The translations under genes were made by a program, and so were the position numbers. The notes below the pieces were generated by a model. The model saw only the letters and a program-made list of their open reading frames with translations, was not told the DNA's origin and searched no databases. A stretch of 64,000 nucleotides of DNA from Homoserinibacter sp. YIM 151385. Lineage in GTDB: Bacteria > Actinomycetota > Actinomycetes > Actinomycetales > Microbacteriaceae. Shown here one piece after another: positions 16,272 to 23,696 of the stretch (position 1 is the first letter of the stretch; every line of letters begins with the position of its first letter). The stretch spans positions 186,001-250,000 of the forward strand of contig NZ_CP115175.1 of assembly GCF_027912415.1 (NCBI RefSeq), in the 5' to 3' direction.

Positions 16272-16619
16272 ATGCAGTACCTGCTGTTCATCATCGGCGA
16301 CCCGGCGGCGCCGGCGTACGTGCCCGAGGAGGACAACATCGAGGAGTGGGTGCAGGAGGTCGACCGCCGTGGCATCGGGCGCGTCGGCGACCGCCTGCGC
16401 CCGCCCGCCGACGCGACCACCGTGACGGTGCGCGATGGCCGCACGATCCTCACCGCCGGGCCCTTCGCGGAGACCGCGGAGTGGATCGCCGGCTTCGACC
16501 TCATCGACGTCGACAGCCTCGACGAGGCCGTGGAGATCGCCGCGAAGCATCCGATGGCCCGGTTCGGGCGCGTCGAGGTCCGGCCGACCTGGCCCTTCGA
16601 GGAGACGGCGGAGCGATGA
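16272..16619 (+). CDS. DGPF/YCII family protein
   Basis: A 115-residue relative of the preceding gene with the same plan: MQYLLFIIGD at the start, ILTAGPFAETAEWIAGFDLID in the middle and MARFGRVEVRPTW at the end. The conserved GPF is kept. It has GGAG before its ATG and its stop overlaps the sigma-factor start (ATGA). Probably it is a second effector or target of the ECF42 system. Confidence 0.92.
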   Translation: MQYLLFIIGDPAAPAYVPEEDNIEEWVQEVDRRGIGRVGDRLRPPADATTVTVRDGRTILTAGPFAETAEWIAGFDLIDVDSLDEAVEIAAKHPMARFGRVEVRPTWPFEETAER

Positions 16620-17914
16620 CGAGCGGCCGCGAGGAGGTCGAGGCGGGTGCGCTGCTCGCCTCGACCCTCGCGGCCGAGCGCCTGCGCATCGTCGCGACGC
16701 TCATCCGCCGCACGGGGGACTGGGAGCTCGCGGAGGACGCCGTGCAGGAGGCCGCCGCGCGCGCCCTGACCGCCTGGCCCAGGCTCGGGATGCCGGAGAA
16801 CCCGGGCGCCTGGCTCACCACCGCGGCCCGCAACGCCGCCGTCGACGCGCTGCGGCGCGCGGCGAGCGAGCGCACCACGGCGGGCCGCGCGGCCGTCGAG
16901 TCGCTCGTCGACCTCGAGGAGGACCGCGCGCGGGCGCTCGGGGCGTCCGATCCGCCGTCGGCGCCGCCCGGGCTCGACGACGATCGGCTGCGACTGATCT
17001 TCACCTGCTGCCACCCCGCGCTGCCGCTCGAGGCGCGCATCGCGCTGACGCTGCGGACCGTCGTCGGCTTCGAGGTCGGCGAGATCGCCCGGGCCTTCCT
17101 CGTCGCGGAGCCCGCGATGCAGAAGCGGCTCGTCCGGGCGCGCGCCCGCATCCGCGACGCCGGCATCCCGTACCGCGTGCCGCGGGAGCACCAGCTGGCC
17201 GAGCGGACCGAGGCGGTGCTCGCGGTGCTCTACCTGCTGTTCACCGAGGGCTACTCGGGCGGCGAGGAGCTCGTGCGCGTGCCCCTCGCGGCCGAGGCGA
17301 TCCGCTCGACCGAGCTGCTCGCGGCGCTCCTCGCCGAGACCCCGCAGGCACCCGAGGTGCTCGGCCTGCTCGCGCTCATGCGCTTCCAGCACTCGCGCGC
17401 CGCCGCGCGGCTCGATGCGGCGGGGGATCTCGTGCTGCTCGAGGATCAGGACCGCGAGCGCTGGGACGCGGCGCTCATCGGCACCGGGGTCGCGGCGCTC
17501 GCCGCCTCCGAGGCCGCGCGTCGGCGGCTCGGCGCCCCGGCGGGCCCGTACCGGCTCCAGGCCGAGATCGCGAGCGTGCACGCGACGGCGCCCTCGGCAT
17601 CCTCGACCGATCACGCGCGGATCGCGGCGCTCTATGCCCGCCTCGCCCGCGTCCAGCCCTCGCCCGTCGTCGAGCTCAACCGCGCGGTCGCGGTCGCGCT
17701 CGCCGAGGGGCCGGAGGCGGGCCTCGTGATCCTCGACGCACTCGACGGCGAGCGGATCGAGCGGCACCACCTGCTCCACGCGGCGCGCGCCGACCTGCTC
17801 CGACGCGCTGGGCGCCCGGCCGAGGCGCTGCCGCACTACCGGCGCGCACTCGAGCTCGCGCCCTCGGAGCCCGAGCGGCGCTTCCTCGAGCGTCGGATCC
17901 GGACGCTCTCCTAG
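16616..17914 (+). CDS. ECF42-group RNA polymerase sigma factor with C-terminal helical extension
   Basis: A 432-residue sigma factor. Region 2 is near the N-terminus (RIVATLIRRTGDWELAEDAV, then NPGAWLTTAARNAAVDALRR) and region 4 near 110-165 (FTCCHPALPLEARIALTL and EIARAFLVAEPAMQKRLVRARARI). The remaining ~260 residues are a helical TPR/SnoaL-free extension (LYLLFTEGYSG, then VELNRAVAVALAEGPEAGL), diagnostic of ECF42 and essential for activity in studied members. No anti-sigma gene is next to it. Its partners are the two DGPF genes upstream, whose promoters carry matching motifs. Confidence 0.93.
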   Translation: MTSGREEVEAGALLASTLAAERLRIVATLIRRTGDWELAEDAVQEAAARALTAWPRLGMPENPGAWLTTAARNAAVDALRRAASERTTAGRAAVESLVDLEEDRARALGASDPPSAPPGLDDDRLRLIFTCCHPALPLEARIALTLRTVVGFEVGEIARAFLVAEPAMQKRLVRARARIRDAGIPYRVPREHQLAERTEAVLAVLYLLFTEGYSGGEELVRVPLAAEAIRSTELLAALLAETPQAPEVLGLLALMRFQHSRAAARLDAAGDLVLLEDQDRERWDAALIGTGVAALAASEAARRRLGAPAGPYRLQAEIASVHATAPSASSTDHARIAALYARLARVQPSPVVELNRAVAVALAEGPEAGLVILDALDGERIERHHLLHAARADLLRRAGRPAEALPHYRRALELAPSEPERRFLERRIRTLS

Positions 17915-18477
17915 GCCGGGACCACCCGGTATCGTGCGGCGACGGCACCCGAGGCGTGCTCCTCGCGGCCGAGCGGCTCCAGGCGAATGCGCTCCTCGAG
18001 CCCCGAGAGGAGCGTCGGCCCGTGCCCGGCGATGACCGGGTGCACGAGGAGCTCGATCTCGTCGACGAGGCCGAGCCTCGCGAGCGCGCAGGGGAGCGTC
18101 ACGCCGCCGACCCAGAGGCCCTCGCCCGACTCCGCCTTGAGGCGCTCGACGGCCGGGCCGAGCTCGCCGCGGAGGAGCTCGGCGCCGTTCCAGTCGACCG
18201 ACTCGAGGGTGCTCGAGACGACGTGCTTGCGCGCGCCGTCCATCGCCTCCGCGAACGGGAGATGCCAGTCCTCCACCCAGTCGGGCCAGTCGCCCGAAGC
18301 CGGCTTCCGCCAGGCGGACTCCATCATCTGATAGGTCACCCGGCCGAGGATCAGAGCATCGGCCTGCGCGATCTGGTCCGCCCAGAACCGCATCGTCTCC
18401 GCGTCGGGCTCGAGGCCGGCATCGTGGTGGACGCAGCCGTCGAGCGTCGCGTTGATCGAGTAGCGAAGAGGTCTCAT
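17911..18477 (-). CDS. RibD C-terminal / dihydrofolate-reductase-like protein
   Basis: A 188-residue DHFR-fold protein of the RibD_C group. Motifs are YSINATLDGCVHH at the N-terminus, ALILGRVTYQMM (NADPH-binding region) and GLWVGGVTLPCALARLGLVDEIELLVHPVIAGHG. It is probably an NADPH-dependent reductase of unknown substrate; these are often found near DGPF genes. The stop shares a CTAG with the convergent sigma-factor stop. Confidence 0.88.
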   Translation of the reverse strand: MRPLRYSINATLDGCVHHDAGLEPDAETMRFWADQIAQADALILGRVTYQMMESAWRKPASGDWPDWVEDWHLPFAEAMDGARKHVVSSTLESVDWNGAELLRGELGPAVERLKAESGEGLWVGGVTLPCALARLGLVDEIELLVHPVIAGHGPTLLSGLEERIRLEPLGREEHASGAVAARYRVVPA

Positions 18478-18517
18478 GGCGCGCCGCCCTCCGGATCCGG
18501 TCCGCGTCGTCGCGGAT

Positions 18518-18545
18518 GCCGTGCGGAAGGCGGGACTCGAACCCG
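18518..18545. repeat. Distal attachment-site copy of the tRNA-Leu 3' end
   Basis: A 28-base perfect copy of 20658-20685. It contains the tRNA-Leu T-arm 3' half and 3' acceptor strand but none of the rest of the tRNA. This is the usual scar left by tyrosine-integrase insertion into a tRNA 3' end. Confidence 0.75.
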
Positions 18546-18642
18546 GTTCTGCCGTCCGTGCTGTCAGCGTAGCTGGTGCTGTGGTCCGTACTTGCGGGCT
18601 GTTTGAGCGAAAGCGAGCGCACTCAGCACGCTTCGGTTGCGG

Positions 18643-18666
18643 ACGGTTGCGGGGGACCTGTGGGGT
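18643..18666 (+). repeat. Inner direct repeat of the island, left copy
   Basis: Matches 20577-20600 at 22 of 24 positions (two C/T changes) in the same orientation. It may be an integrase arm-binding site or the trace of an older duplication. Confidence 0.45.
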
Positions 18667-18673
18667 TCGTCAG

Positions 18674-19171
18674 CTACCCCATGACCGGACCGGGAGGCGG
18701 GCCGCCGACTGCGAATGGATACAGCCACTGTCTGCTCGAATCTCCGTCAATCTGAAGCTGAACGGAGTAGTTGGCGCCGAACGGCACGGGAAGTCCGTTG
18801 CCGAACTCGAAGACCATCTGTACGCGCGAACCGATGTGATCGCGCGAGGAAGCGGGTATCAGTCCCGAGGGGCGCTCCGCCGTGACGACCTGTGCGATAC
18901 GCAGCGGCTGTAGCCCGGTTGGGCCGGGCAGGCTTACGAGCGCTCCAGAAGCGTCTCGAAAGGCGACCTCGACAGGGAACTCAGCCGGGCAAAGGTTCGA
19001 CGGTATCCAGATCTCAACCCAAACAGTGAACCGCGACGTCAGGCCCTGTTGGGGCTCGAAGCCGAGCATCGCAACGCCGGCTCCAATCACATTCGTCTTG
19101 CCGACCGCGTCGACCGCCGCAAAGTCGCTCAGGACGATAGTGGCCGAAGCGGCCTCAGCGATCTCGCTCAC
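18674..19171 (-). CDS. DUF6941-like protein coupled to hicB
   Basis: A 165-residue protein resembling the DUF6941 family: VLSDFAAVDAVGKTNVIGAG near the start, then LRIAQVVTAERP, RVQMVFEFGNGLPVPFG and a closing PPPGPVMG. The GTG at 19171 overlaps the hicB stop by 4 bases (GTGA), so it is translated with the toxin-antitoxin pair; longer starts upstream would lie inside hicB. The fold is predicted beta-rich from the sequence pattern. Function is unknown. Its tie to hicAB may be chance cargo or a third component. Confidence 0.7.
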   Translation of the reverse strand: MSEIAEAASATIVLSDFAAVDAVGKTNVIGAGVAMLGFEPQQGLTSRFTVWVEIWIPSNLCPAEFPVEVAFRDASGALVSLPGPTGLQPLRIAQVVTAERPSGLIPASSRDHIGSRVQMVFEFGNGLPVPFGANYSVQLQIDGDSSRQWLYPFAVGGPPPGPVMG

Positions 19172-19488
19172 AGGGCGGGTGCGCTCTGGGGAATGGGGCG
19201 GACAGCGGGTCTTCCGCCCGCCTGTGCTCTCGCCGACTTCCAGGACAGTCGCCAAGGCTGGCTTCCCGGAACGGAGTCGGAGTGAAATCCGGCCGCAAGC
19301 ACCGCTCCGCCTTCGAGGGTCTCAACAAGGCTGCTCACCGGGTCCTCGAGAAGAAATTCCAGCCCTTCTCTGCTCAGCCCCTGCACTTCGGCGAGCGACG
19401 AGCCAGCGGCGCTGAATCCGGGTACGTCGGCCGAGTCAGCCCACCAGGCGGTGCCGTCACGATGGTAAGTGACAGTGATTGTGCTCAT
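19168..19488 (-). CDS. hicB: HicB-family antitoxin
   Basis: A 106-residue protein. The first ~65 residues fit the partial RNase-H-like fold of HicB: ITVTYHRDGTAWWADSADVPGFSAAGSSLAEV, split here as YHRDGTAWWADS and VPGFSAAG, then a helix LSREGLEFLLED. The rest is a Pro/Ala-rich tail without a recognisable ribbon-helix-helix domain, so autoregulation by this protein alone is uncertain. hicA lies 12 bases upstream on the same strand. It should bind and mask the HicA active site. Confidence 0.85.
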   Translation of the reverse strand: MSTITVTYHRDGTAWWADSADVPGFSAAGSSLAEVQGLSREGLEFLLEDPVSSLVETLEGGAVLAAGFHSDSVPGSQPWRLSWKSARAQAGGRPAVRPIPQSAPAL

Positions 19489-19500
19489 TGCTTGCCTTTC

Positions 19501-19728
19501 CTAGAGCAATCTAAGTGCCTCTGCCTCGGAGAAACCGATGTCCGAGACGAGAATCTTCCGCACTAGTCGAGGAGGGATCTCCGCTGAATCATGAAACGCG
19601 AACAGGAGATCGGGTCTTCCCTCGCATGACATGACGCGGTGCGACCCCTTCTGTCGCTTCACGCTATAGCCGATCTTCTTGACCATTCGGAGCATCTCTG
19701 CTCCGGTCTTCGCTGGGAACGCCGCCAC
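19501..19728 (-). CDS. hicA: HicA-family mRNA interferase toxin
   Basis: A 75-residue double-stranded-RNA-binding-fold toxin that cleaves mRNA. Family marks are AEMLRMVKKIGYSV, the catalytic-His motif QKGSHRVM, and PPRLVRKILVSDIGFSEAEAL. The canonical second His-containing strand is present as FAFHDSAEIP. GTG start; a -10-like TACCAT lies ~40 bases upstream on the minus strand. Toxin-first order is normal for hicAB. Confidence 0.88.
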   Translation of the reverse strand: MAAFPAKTGAEMLRMVKKIGYSVKRQKGSHRVMSCEGRPDLLFAFHDSAEIPPRLVRKILVSDIGFSEAEALRLL

Positions 19729-20057
19729 TACGAGCCGGGCTCAACAACGATGACCATGACCCGAATGGTACGACCCCGGCACCCGCGGCGGCTACCCTCC
19801 GTTCGAGCGTCACGCGTCGAGCGATGTGGCGACTAAAGTCAGCACCGCTCTAGAACAGACCGATCGTGAAGGGCTGCTCAGCGTCGACCTCGCGCCGTTC
19901 GACGCGAAGAGCGTCGCGAAAAGGATGGCCACCGCAGCCACGCGTTGCTCCGTGGTGTCGGATTCATTCGACGTCTTCCCAGGAGCAACGAGGAGGCGTA
20001 GCTTACGGGCCAAGACCGAGCACAACTCAGTGTCTCGGCGTCAGAATGGAGACAGGA
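19729..20057. other. Intergenic stretch of the island, no supported gene
   Basis: About 330 bases between hicA and the small plus-strand ORF. A minus-strand ORF of 71 codons (19810-20025) and several plus-strand frames are open but show no motif, no ribosome-binding site and no resemblance to a known family. It probably contains the hicA promoter at its left end and decayed sequence. Confidence 0.4.
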
Positions 20058-20204
20058 ATGGCGAAGAAGGCACCCTGGCACTCGATCAAGCAGACCGTCC
20101 ATCACAACAACACGGAATGCAACACCGGGAACAACATCGAGCGCGAGAACCTCCGCGACGGCGACGGAGGAAAGCCGCTCTGTGCGGAGTGCGCACGACT
20201 GTAG
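20058..20204 (+). CDS. Small CxxC protein of the HHNNTxC type
   Basis: A 48-residue protein preceded by GGAGACAGG at good distance. It reads HHNNTECNTGNNIE in the middle and GGKPLCAECARL at the end. The paired Cys motif with His/Asn residues suggests a small zinc-binding fold. Short proteins with this plan recur in actinobacterial accessory DNA. Function is unknown. Confidence 0.65.
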   Translation: MAKKAPWHSIKQTVHHNNTECNTGNNIERENLRDGDGGKPLCAECARL

Positions 20205-20282
20205 TCAACCGGGCGCCCGGGCGGGCAACCAGTCCGTCCGGGCGTTCACCGGCTCCACTTCGAGCCGACTCACACGTGGCAG

Positions 20283-20516
20283 GTGATGCGGAAGCACCCT
20301 GGGGTGCCGCGGTTCGGCAGGTACGTGTCTCCGATCGTCGCGGCCGTGCTCGGCGCAGCGGCCGTAATCGCGGCCGCGATAACCCCGTTCTCCGCGTTGC
20401 ACGGTCCGGCGCTGTTGCTGACGTTCCCGTTGTGGCAGAACAGGGTCAGACGCAACCTCACCGCGTTCACTGCTCTGATCGAACGCGGACTAGACGAAGC
20501 GGAGAAGGTCCTGTAG
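20283..20516 (+). CDS. Possible small membrane protein of the island
   Basis: A 77-residue ORF with two hydrophobic segments (VSPIVAAVLGAAAVIAAAI and ALLLTFPLW) and an amphipathic C-terminus. Codon third positions are moderately GC-rich, as expected of coding DNA here. Adjacent GTG and ATG starts are preceded by GGCAGG. There is no family recognition, so it is tentative. Confidence 0.4.
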   Translation: MMRKHPGVPRFGRYVSPIVAAVLGAAAVIAAAITPFSALHGPALLLTFPLWQNRVRRNLTAFTALIERGLDEAEKVL

Positions 20517-20576
20517 TTACTCGGATCCTTGGCCACTCTTGTCGGAATCGTGCGCCTGGGACCTGGCTCGCCGCGC

Positions 20577-20600
20577 ACGGTTGTGGGGGATCTGTGGGGT
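20577..20600 (+). repeat. Inner direct repeat of the island, right copy
   Basis: Pairs with 18643-18666 (22 of 24 identical). It lies ~60 bases from the tRNA-proximal attachment copy. Confidence 0.45.
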
Positions 20601-20661
20601 GTCGGCGCATTCTGACGCAGAAAAAGGCCGAGATCCCCGGACAAAGCAAGGATCCCGGCCG

Positions 20662-20743
20662 TGCGGAAGGCGGGACTCGAACCCGCACGCCTCTCGGCAC
20701 AGGAACCTAAATCCTGCGCGTCTGCCAGTTTCGCCACTCCCGC
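20662..20743 (-). tRNA. tRNA-Leu (anticodon TAG)
   Basis: An 82-nt class II tRNA. The acceptor strands GCGGGAG and CTTCCGC pair (one G-U), the anticodon arm CAGGA-TTTAGGT-TCCTG places TAG in the loop, there is a long variable arm, and GGTTCGAGTCC forms the T-arm. The CCA end is not encoded. Its 3' end is the integration site of the adjacent island; the tRNA is intact at this copy. Confidence 0.95.
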
Positions 20744-20785
20744 GGGTGCATCGCGAGTCTAGAGCGCTGGCGGAAGGATGGGCTC

Positions 20786-21676
20786 GTGCCCTTCCTCCCC
20801 GCCGTCCGCCGTCGCGTGCTGCGCCCCGAGCCCGCCGATCTCGAGGGCGTGCTGCGCTTCCTGCGCGCCCGCGCCATCCCCGGCGTCGAGGATGCGGGGG
20901 AGCGGCACTACGCGCGCTCGCTCCGGGCGCGCCACGGGCTGGCGGTCGCGCGGCTCGAGCTCGACGCCGAGCGGACCGCGATCGGGCTCGAGCTGCACCT
21001 CGAGGACGCGCGCGACGAGGCGGAGGTCGCCCGGCGGATGCTCGGCCTCCTCGACCTCGACGCGCCGGCCGCCGAGATCGATGCCGCGCTCGGCGCCCAT
21101 CCGCTCCTCGCACCGCGGGTGCGCGCGACGCCCGGCATCCGCATCCCCGGCGCCGTCGACGGCCCCGAGATCGCGGCGCGCGCGATCGTCGGACAGCAGA
21201 TCTCGGTGGTCGCGGCGCTCGGGCACCTGACCGAGCTCGCGGTCGCGGGGGATGCCCTGCCCGAGCCGGTGGGCGGGATCGACCGGCTCTTCCCGACCCC
21301 CGCGCAGCTCGCGGAGGGCGGCGCCGAGCTGTTGCGCGGGCCGGCCGCGCGCCGCGCGACGCTGCGCGCGACGAGCGCCGCGCTCGCCGAGGGCGCCATC
21401 GTGCTCGACCGCGACGCCGGTGACCGCGATGCCGAGGAGATCCGGGCGCAGCTGCTCGCACTGCGCGGGATCGGCCCGTGGACGGCCGACTACATCGGCC
21501 TGCGCGCCCTGGGTCGGCGCGATGTGATGATGTCGGGCGATGTGGCCCTGCGACTCGGCCTGCGCCGCCTCGGCGTCGAGGACGCGACGCTGCTGGAGTT
21601 CGCGGAGCCCTTCCGCCCGTGGCGCTCGCATCTCGCGCTGCACCTCTGGGCTGCGGCAGCACCGCCGAACGGCTGA
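20786..21676 (+). CDS. AlkA-like DNA-3-methyladenine glycosylase (HhH-GPD)
   Basis: A 296-residue base-excision glycosylase that removes alkylated purines from DNA. The N-terminal ~100 residues are the AlkA beta-domain. The HhH-GPD core begins AARAIVGQQISVVAA, followed by the helix-hairpin-helix LLALRGIGPWTADYIGLRALG and the catalytic Asp in VMMSGDVALRLG. No fused AdaA domain is present, unlike many actinobacterial AlkA proteins. GTG start 43 bases after the tRNA. Confidence 0.9.
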   Translation: MPFLPAVRRRVLRPEPADLEGVLRFLRARAIPGVEDAGERHYARSLRARHGLAVARLELDAERTAIGLELHLEDARDEAEVARRMLGLLDLDAPAAEIDAALGAHPLLAPRVRATPGIRIPGAVDGPEIAARAIVGQQISVVAALGHLTELAVAGDALPEPVGGIDRLFPTPAQLAEGGAELLRGPAARRATLRATSAALAEGAIVLDRDAGDRDAEEIRAQLLALRGIGPWTADYIGLRALGRRDVMMSGDVALRLGLRRLGVEDATLLEFAEPFRPWRSHLALHLWAAAAPPNG

Positions 21677-21826
21677 GCGGCCGATCCGCGTCGCCAGGCG
21701 GCACGGTCGGCGCGCTCAGCCGTTCTCGGGACGGCGCCCTCCGGTGTCGGCGGCGCGAGGCGGCGCGAGGCGGCACGCGGGCTCCTCGGCCTCGATCGCG
21801 AGCCGGGTGCTCGTGCTGCGACAATA

Positions 21827-21840
21827 TGACAGCGCTATCA
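21827..21840. promoter_or_regulatory. LacI-type operator before the LacI-family gene
   Basis: TGACAGCGCTATCA has near-perfect dyad symmetry around a central CG (one mismatch), the hallmark of LacI/GalR sites. It directly follows an AT-rich CAATAT. It lies 78 bases before the regulator's start, suggesting autoregulation. Confidence 0.55.
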
Positions 21841-21917
21841 CCGCGCGTGCGATCCCCGCGCGGGACACACGGTCACGCGTCGACGGCGCGTGGCGCGCAG
21901 CGAGAGGAGCCGAGCCG

Positions 21918-22919
21918 ATGTCCGAACGGCCGCGCGCCACCCTGCAGGACGTCGCCGGGGAGGCCTCCGTCAGCCTCAAGACCGCCTCGCGCGCCGTCAA
22001 CAACGAGCCCCACGTGAGCCAGGCGACGAGGGACCGCGTCCTCGCCGCCGCGCGCCGCCTCGGCTTCCAGCTCAACACCGGCGCCAGCCTCCTCGCGCGC
22101 GGCCTCACCTCGAACAGCGTCGGCCTCGTCACGGGCGACCTCGCGAACCCCTTCTACGCGGCCCTCGCGAAGGGCATCGAGAGCGAGCTGCGCACCCGCG
22201 GGATGCAGGTCACCCTCGCGAGCTCCGACGAGTCGCCCGAGATCGAGACCGCGCTCGTCGGGGAGCTCGCCCGACGCCAGGTGCGCGCCGTCATCGTCGT
22301 CTCGACCCTCGACGACCACGGCGAGTACGCCTCCCTGCTCGACCGCGGCATCCCGCTCGTCTTCGTCGACCGCCCCGCGAGCGGCATCGAGGCCGACTCG
22401 GTCGTGATCGACGACGCGGCGGGCGGTCGGCTCGCCGCCGAGCACCTGCTCGCGGCCGGCCACCGGCGGATCGCGTTCCTCGGCGACTACGACCGCCTCC
22501 CCACCTTCCGCGGCCGCCTCGCCGGATTCCGCGGCGCGCTGGAGGCGGCGGGCGTCTCCGCCCCCGAGCTCGAGCGCGCGGGCGCCCACGACCCCGAGAC
22601 GGCGGCCGCGCGCACGCGCGAGCTGCTCGCGCTCGACGCCCGCCCCACCGCGATCTTCGCGAGCAACAACCGGGCCACCATCGGCGCGCTCGCGGCCCTC
22701 GGGCCCCGCCGCGACGGCCCCGCGCTCGTCGGCTTCGACGACTTCGAGCTCGCCGCGTATGCCGGCATCACGGTCGTGCGACACGACCCCGTCGCGATGG
22801 GCCGGCAGGCCGCCCTCCTCGCGCTCGGCCGCCTCGAGGCGCCCGATGCCCCGGCGCAGCGACTGGTCCTCCCCGTCGAGCTCATCGCCCGCGGCTCGGG
22901 CGAGCGGCCGCCCGGCTGA
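21918..22919 (+). CDS. LacI-family transcriptional regulator
   Basis: A 333-residue repressor-type protein. The helix-turn-helix TLQDVAGEASVSLKTASRAVN spans residues ~8-28 (shown in part: TLQDVAGEASVS, KTASRAVN) with hinge helix ASLLARGL. It is followed by a periplasmic-binding-protein-like sugar domain (VGLVTGDLANPFYAAL at the first strand, HRRIAFLGDYDRLPTF, and VGFDDFELAAYAGITVVRHD). The ATG at 21918 has GAGAGGAGCC upstream. No sugar-use genes are adjacent, so the ligand and regulon are unknown. Confidence 0.93.
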   Translation: MSERPRATLQDVAGEASVSLKTASRAVNNEPHVSQATRDRVLAAARRLGFQLNTGASLLARGLTSNSVGLVTGDLANPFYAALAKGIESELRTRGMQVTLASSDESPEIETALVGELARRQVRAVIVVSTLDDHGEYASLLDRGIPLVFVDRPASGIEADSVVIDDAAGGRLAAEHLLAAGHRRIAFLGDYDRLPTFRGRLAGFRGALEAAGVSAPELERAGAHDPETAAARTRELLALDARPTAIFASNNRATIGALAALGPRRDGPALVGFDDFELAAYAGITVVRHDPVAMGRQAALLALGRLEAPDAPAQRLVLPVELIARGSGERPPG

Positions 22920-22931
22920 GCACGCGTCGTA

Positions 22932-23141
22932 TAGGATCGGGGCGAAACACAGTCGAGCTCCGAGAGGTGGTGGGGTCATGCCCGGTCATAGTCGCCGCGC
23001 CGTCTCGCTCGACCCCCGCGCCTCCGCGCGCGTCGTCTCGGCCTGACGGCTCACCGCGTCTCTGTCGGACCGTCCCCTCTTCCGCTCGGCGCTCGCCGAC
23101 GTCCGCCGCCGCGCCCACGCGCGCCACCACGGGAGAGCACC
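22932..23141 (+). promoter_or_regulatory. Long leader of the DUF1003 gene with a 22-residue upstream ORF
   Basis: A good -10 box (TATAGGAT, 22930-22937) is followed by ~195 bases before the DUF1003 ATG. Inside lies a short ORF at 22978-23046, beginning MPGHSRRAVSLDP, with GAGAGGTGG upstream. After its stop, TCGGCG-CT-CGCCGA can form a small hairpin. The layout suggests translation-linked control; no known riboswitch was recognised. Confidence 0.4.
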
Positions 23142-23678
23142 ATGCGCACCGAGCCCGCACGCACCTCGTCGAGCCTCGACATGCCCAAAGGCGCCCGGGT
23201 CCGACGCTCGCGCAAGGACTCGAGGGGCGGCGGCGACCGCTTCGGGCGCGGGACGGAGGCCATCGCCCGCGCCATGGGCACGCCCTGGTTCCTCATCGGG
23301 CTCACGCTGTTCTGCGCCCTCTGGATCTTCTACAACACCCTGCCGGACGTCGTCCGCTTCGACTCGAGCGCGAACGGCTTCACGGCGCTGACCCTCATCC
23401 TGTCGCTCCAGGCCTCCTACGCCGCGCCCCTCATCCTGCTCGCGCAGAACCGGCAGGACGACCGGGATCGCGTGCAGATCGAGCAGGACCGCGTGCGCGC
23501 CGAGCGCAACCTCGCCGACACCGAGTACCTGGCCCGCGAGGTCGTCGCGCTCCGACTCGCGATGAAGGAGATCGCCTCGACCGACCTCGTCACGGCCGAG
23601 TTCCGGGCGCTGCGCGAGGAGGTCGAGCAGCTCCGGGGAGAGCTCGCGGAGGCGCGCGGGGAGCGCACGCCGTCGTAG
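23142..23678 (+). CDS. DUF1003 membrane protein
   Basis: A 178-residue protein of the DUF1003 family. The basic N-terminus leads to two helices (FLIGLTLFCALWIFYNTLPD, then TLILSLQASYAAPLILLAQNRQ) and a charged coiled-coil C-terminus (EQDRVRAERNLADTEYLA onwards). Relatives are often next to MgtE-type Mg2+ transporters, but no such gene is here. GGGAGA precedes the ATG. It sits behind an unusually long leader with an upstream ORF. Confidence 0.9.
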   Translation: MRTEPARTSSSLDMPKGARVRRSRKDSRGGGDRFGRGTEAIARAMGTPWFLIGLTLFCALWIFYNTLPDVVRFDSSANGFTALTLILSLQASYAAPLILLAQNRQDDRDRVQIEQDRVRAERNLADTEYLAREVVALRLAMKEIASTDLVTAEFRALREEVEQLRGELAEARGERTPS

Positions 23679-23696
23679 CGCGCCGGGGGCGGCGCG
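23679..23696. terminator. Short hairpin between convergent genes
   Basis: CGCGCC and GGCGCG (6 bp) flank a GGGGGC loop exactly between the DUF1003 stop and the end of the minus-strand gene. It is weak, but well placed for both. Confidence 0.35.

Larger units (their letters stand above)
18518..20685. mobile_element. 2.1-kb integrated island in tRNA-Leu without visible integrase
   Basis: The segment between two perfect 28-base copies of the tRNA-Leu 3' end is clearly lower in GC than the flanks and carries genes typical of accessory DNA: hicA, hicB, a DUF6941 gene and small ORFs. An imperfect 24-base direct repeat (22 of 24 matches; 18643-18666 and 20577-20600) lies ~80-100 bases inside each end. 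No integrase, transposase or excisionase gene is seen, so it is either a remnant or mobilised in trans. Confidence 0.7.

Noticed and set aside
19810-20025. 71-codon minus-strand ORF in the island
   Set aside because: No ribosome-binding site, no recognisable motif and no coding-like features; kept only as part of an unexplained stretch.
20270-20737. Minus-strand ORF beginning MAKLADAQDLG
   Set aside because: Its first residues are the translation of the tRNA-Leu gene itself, a well-known false protein.
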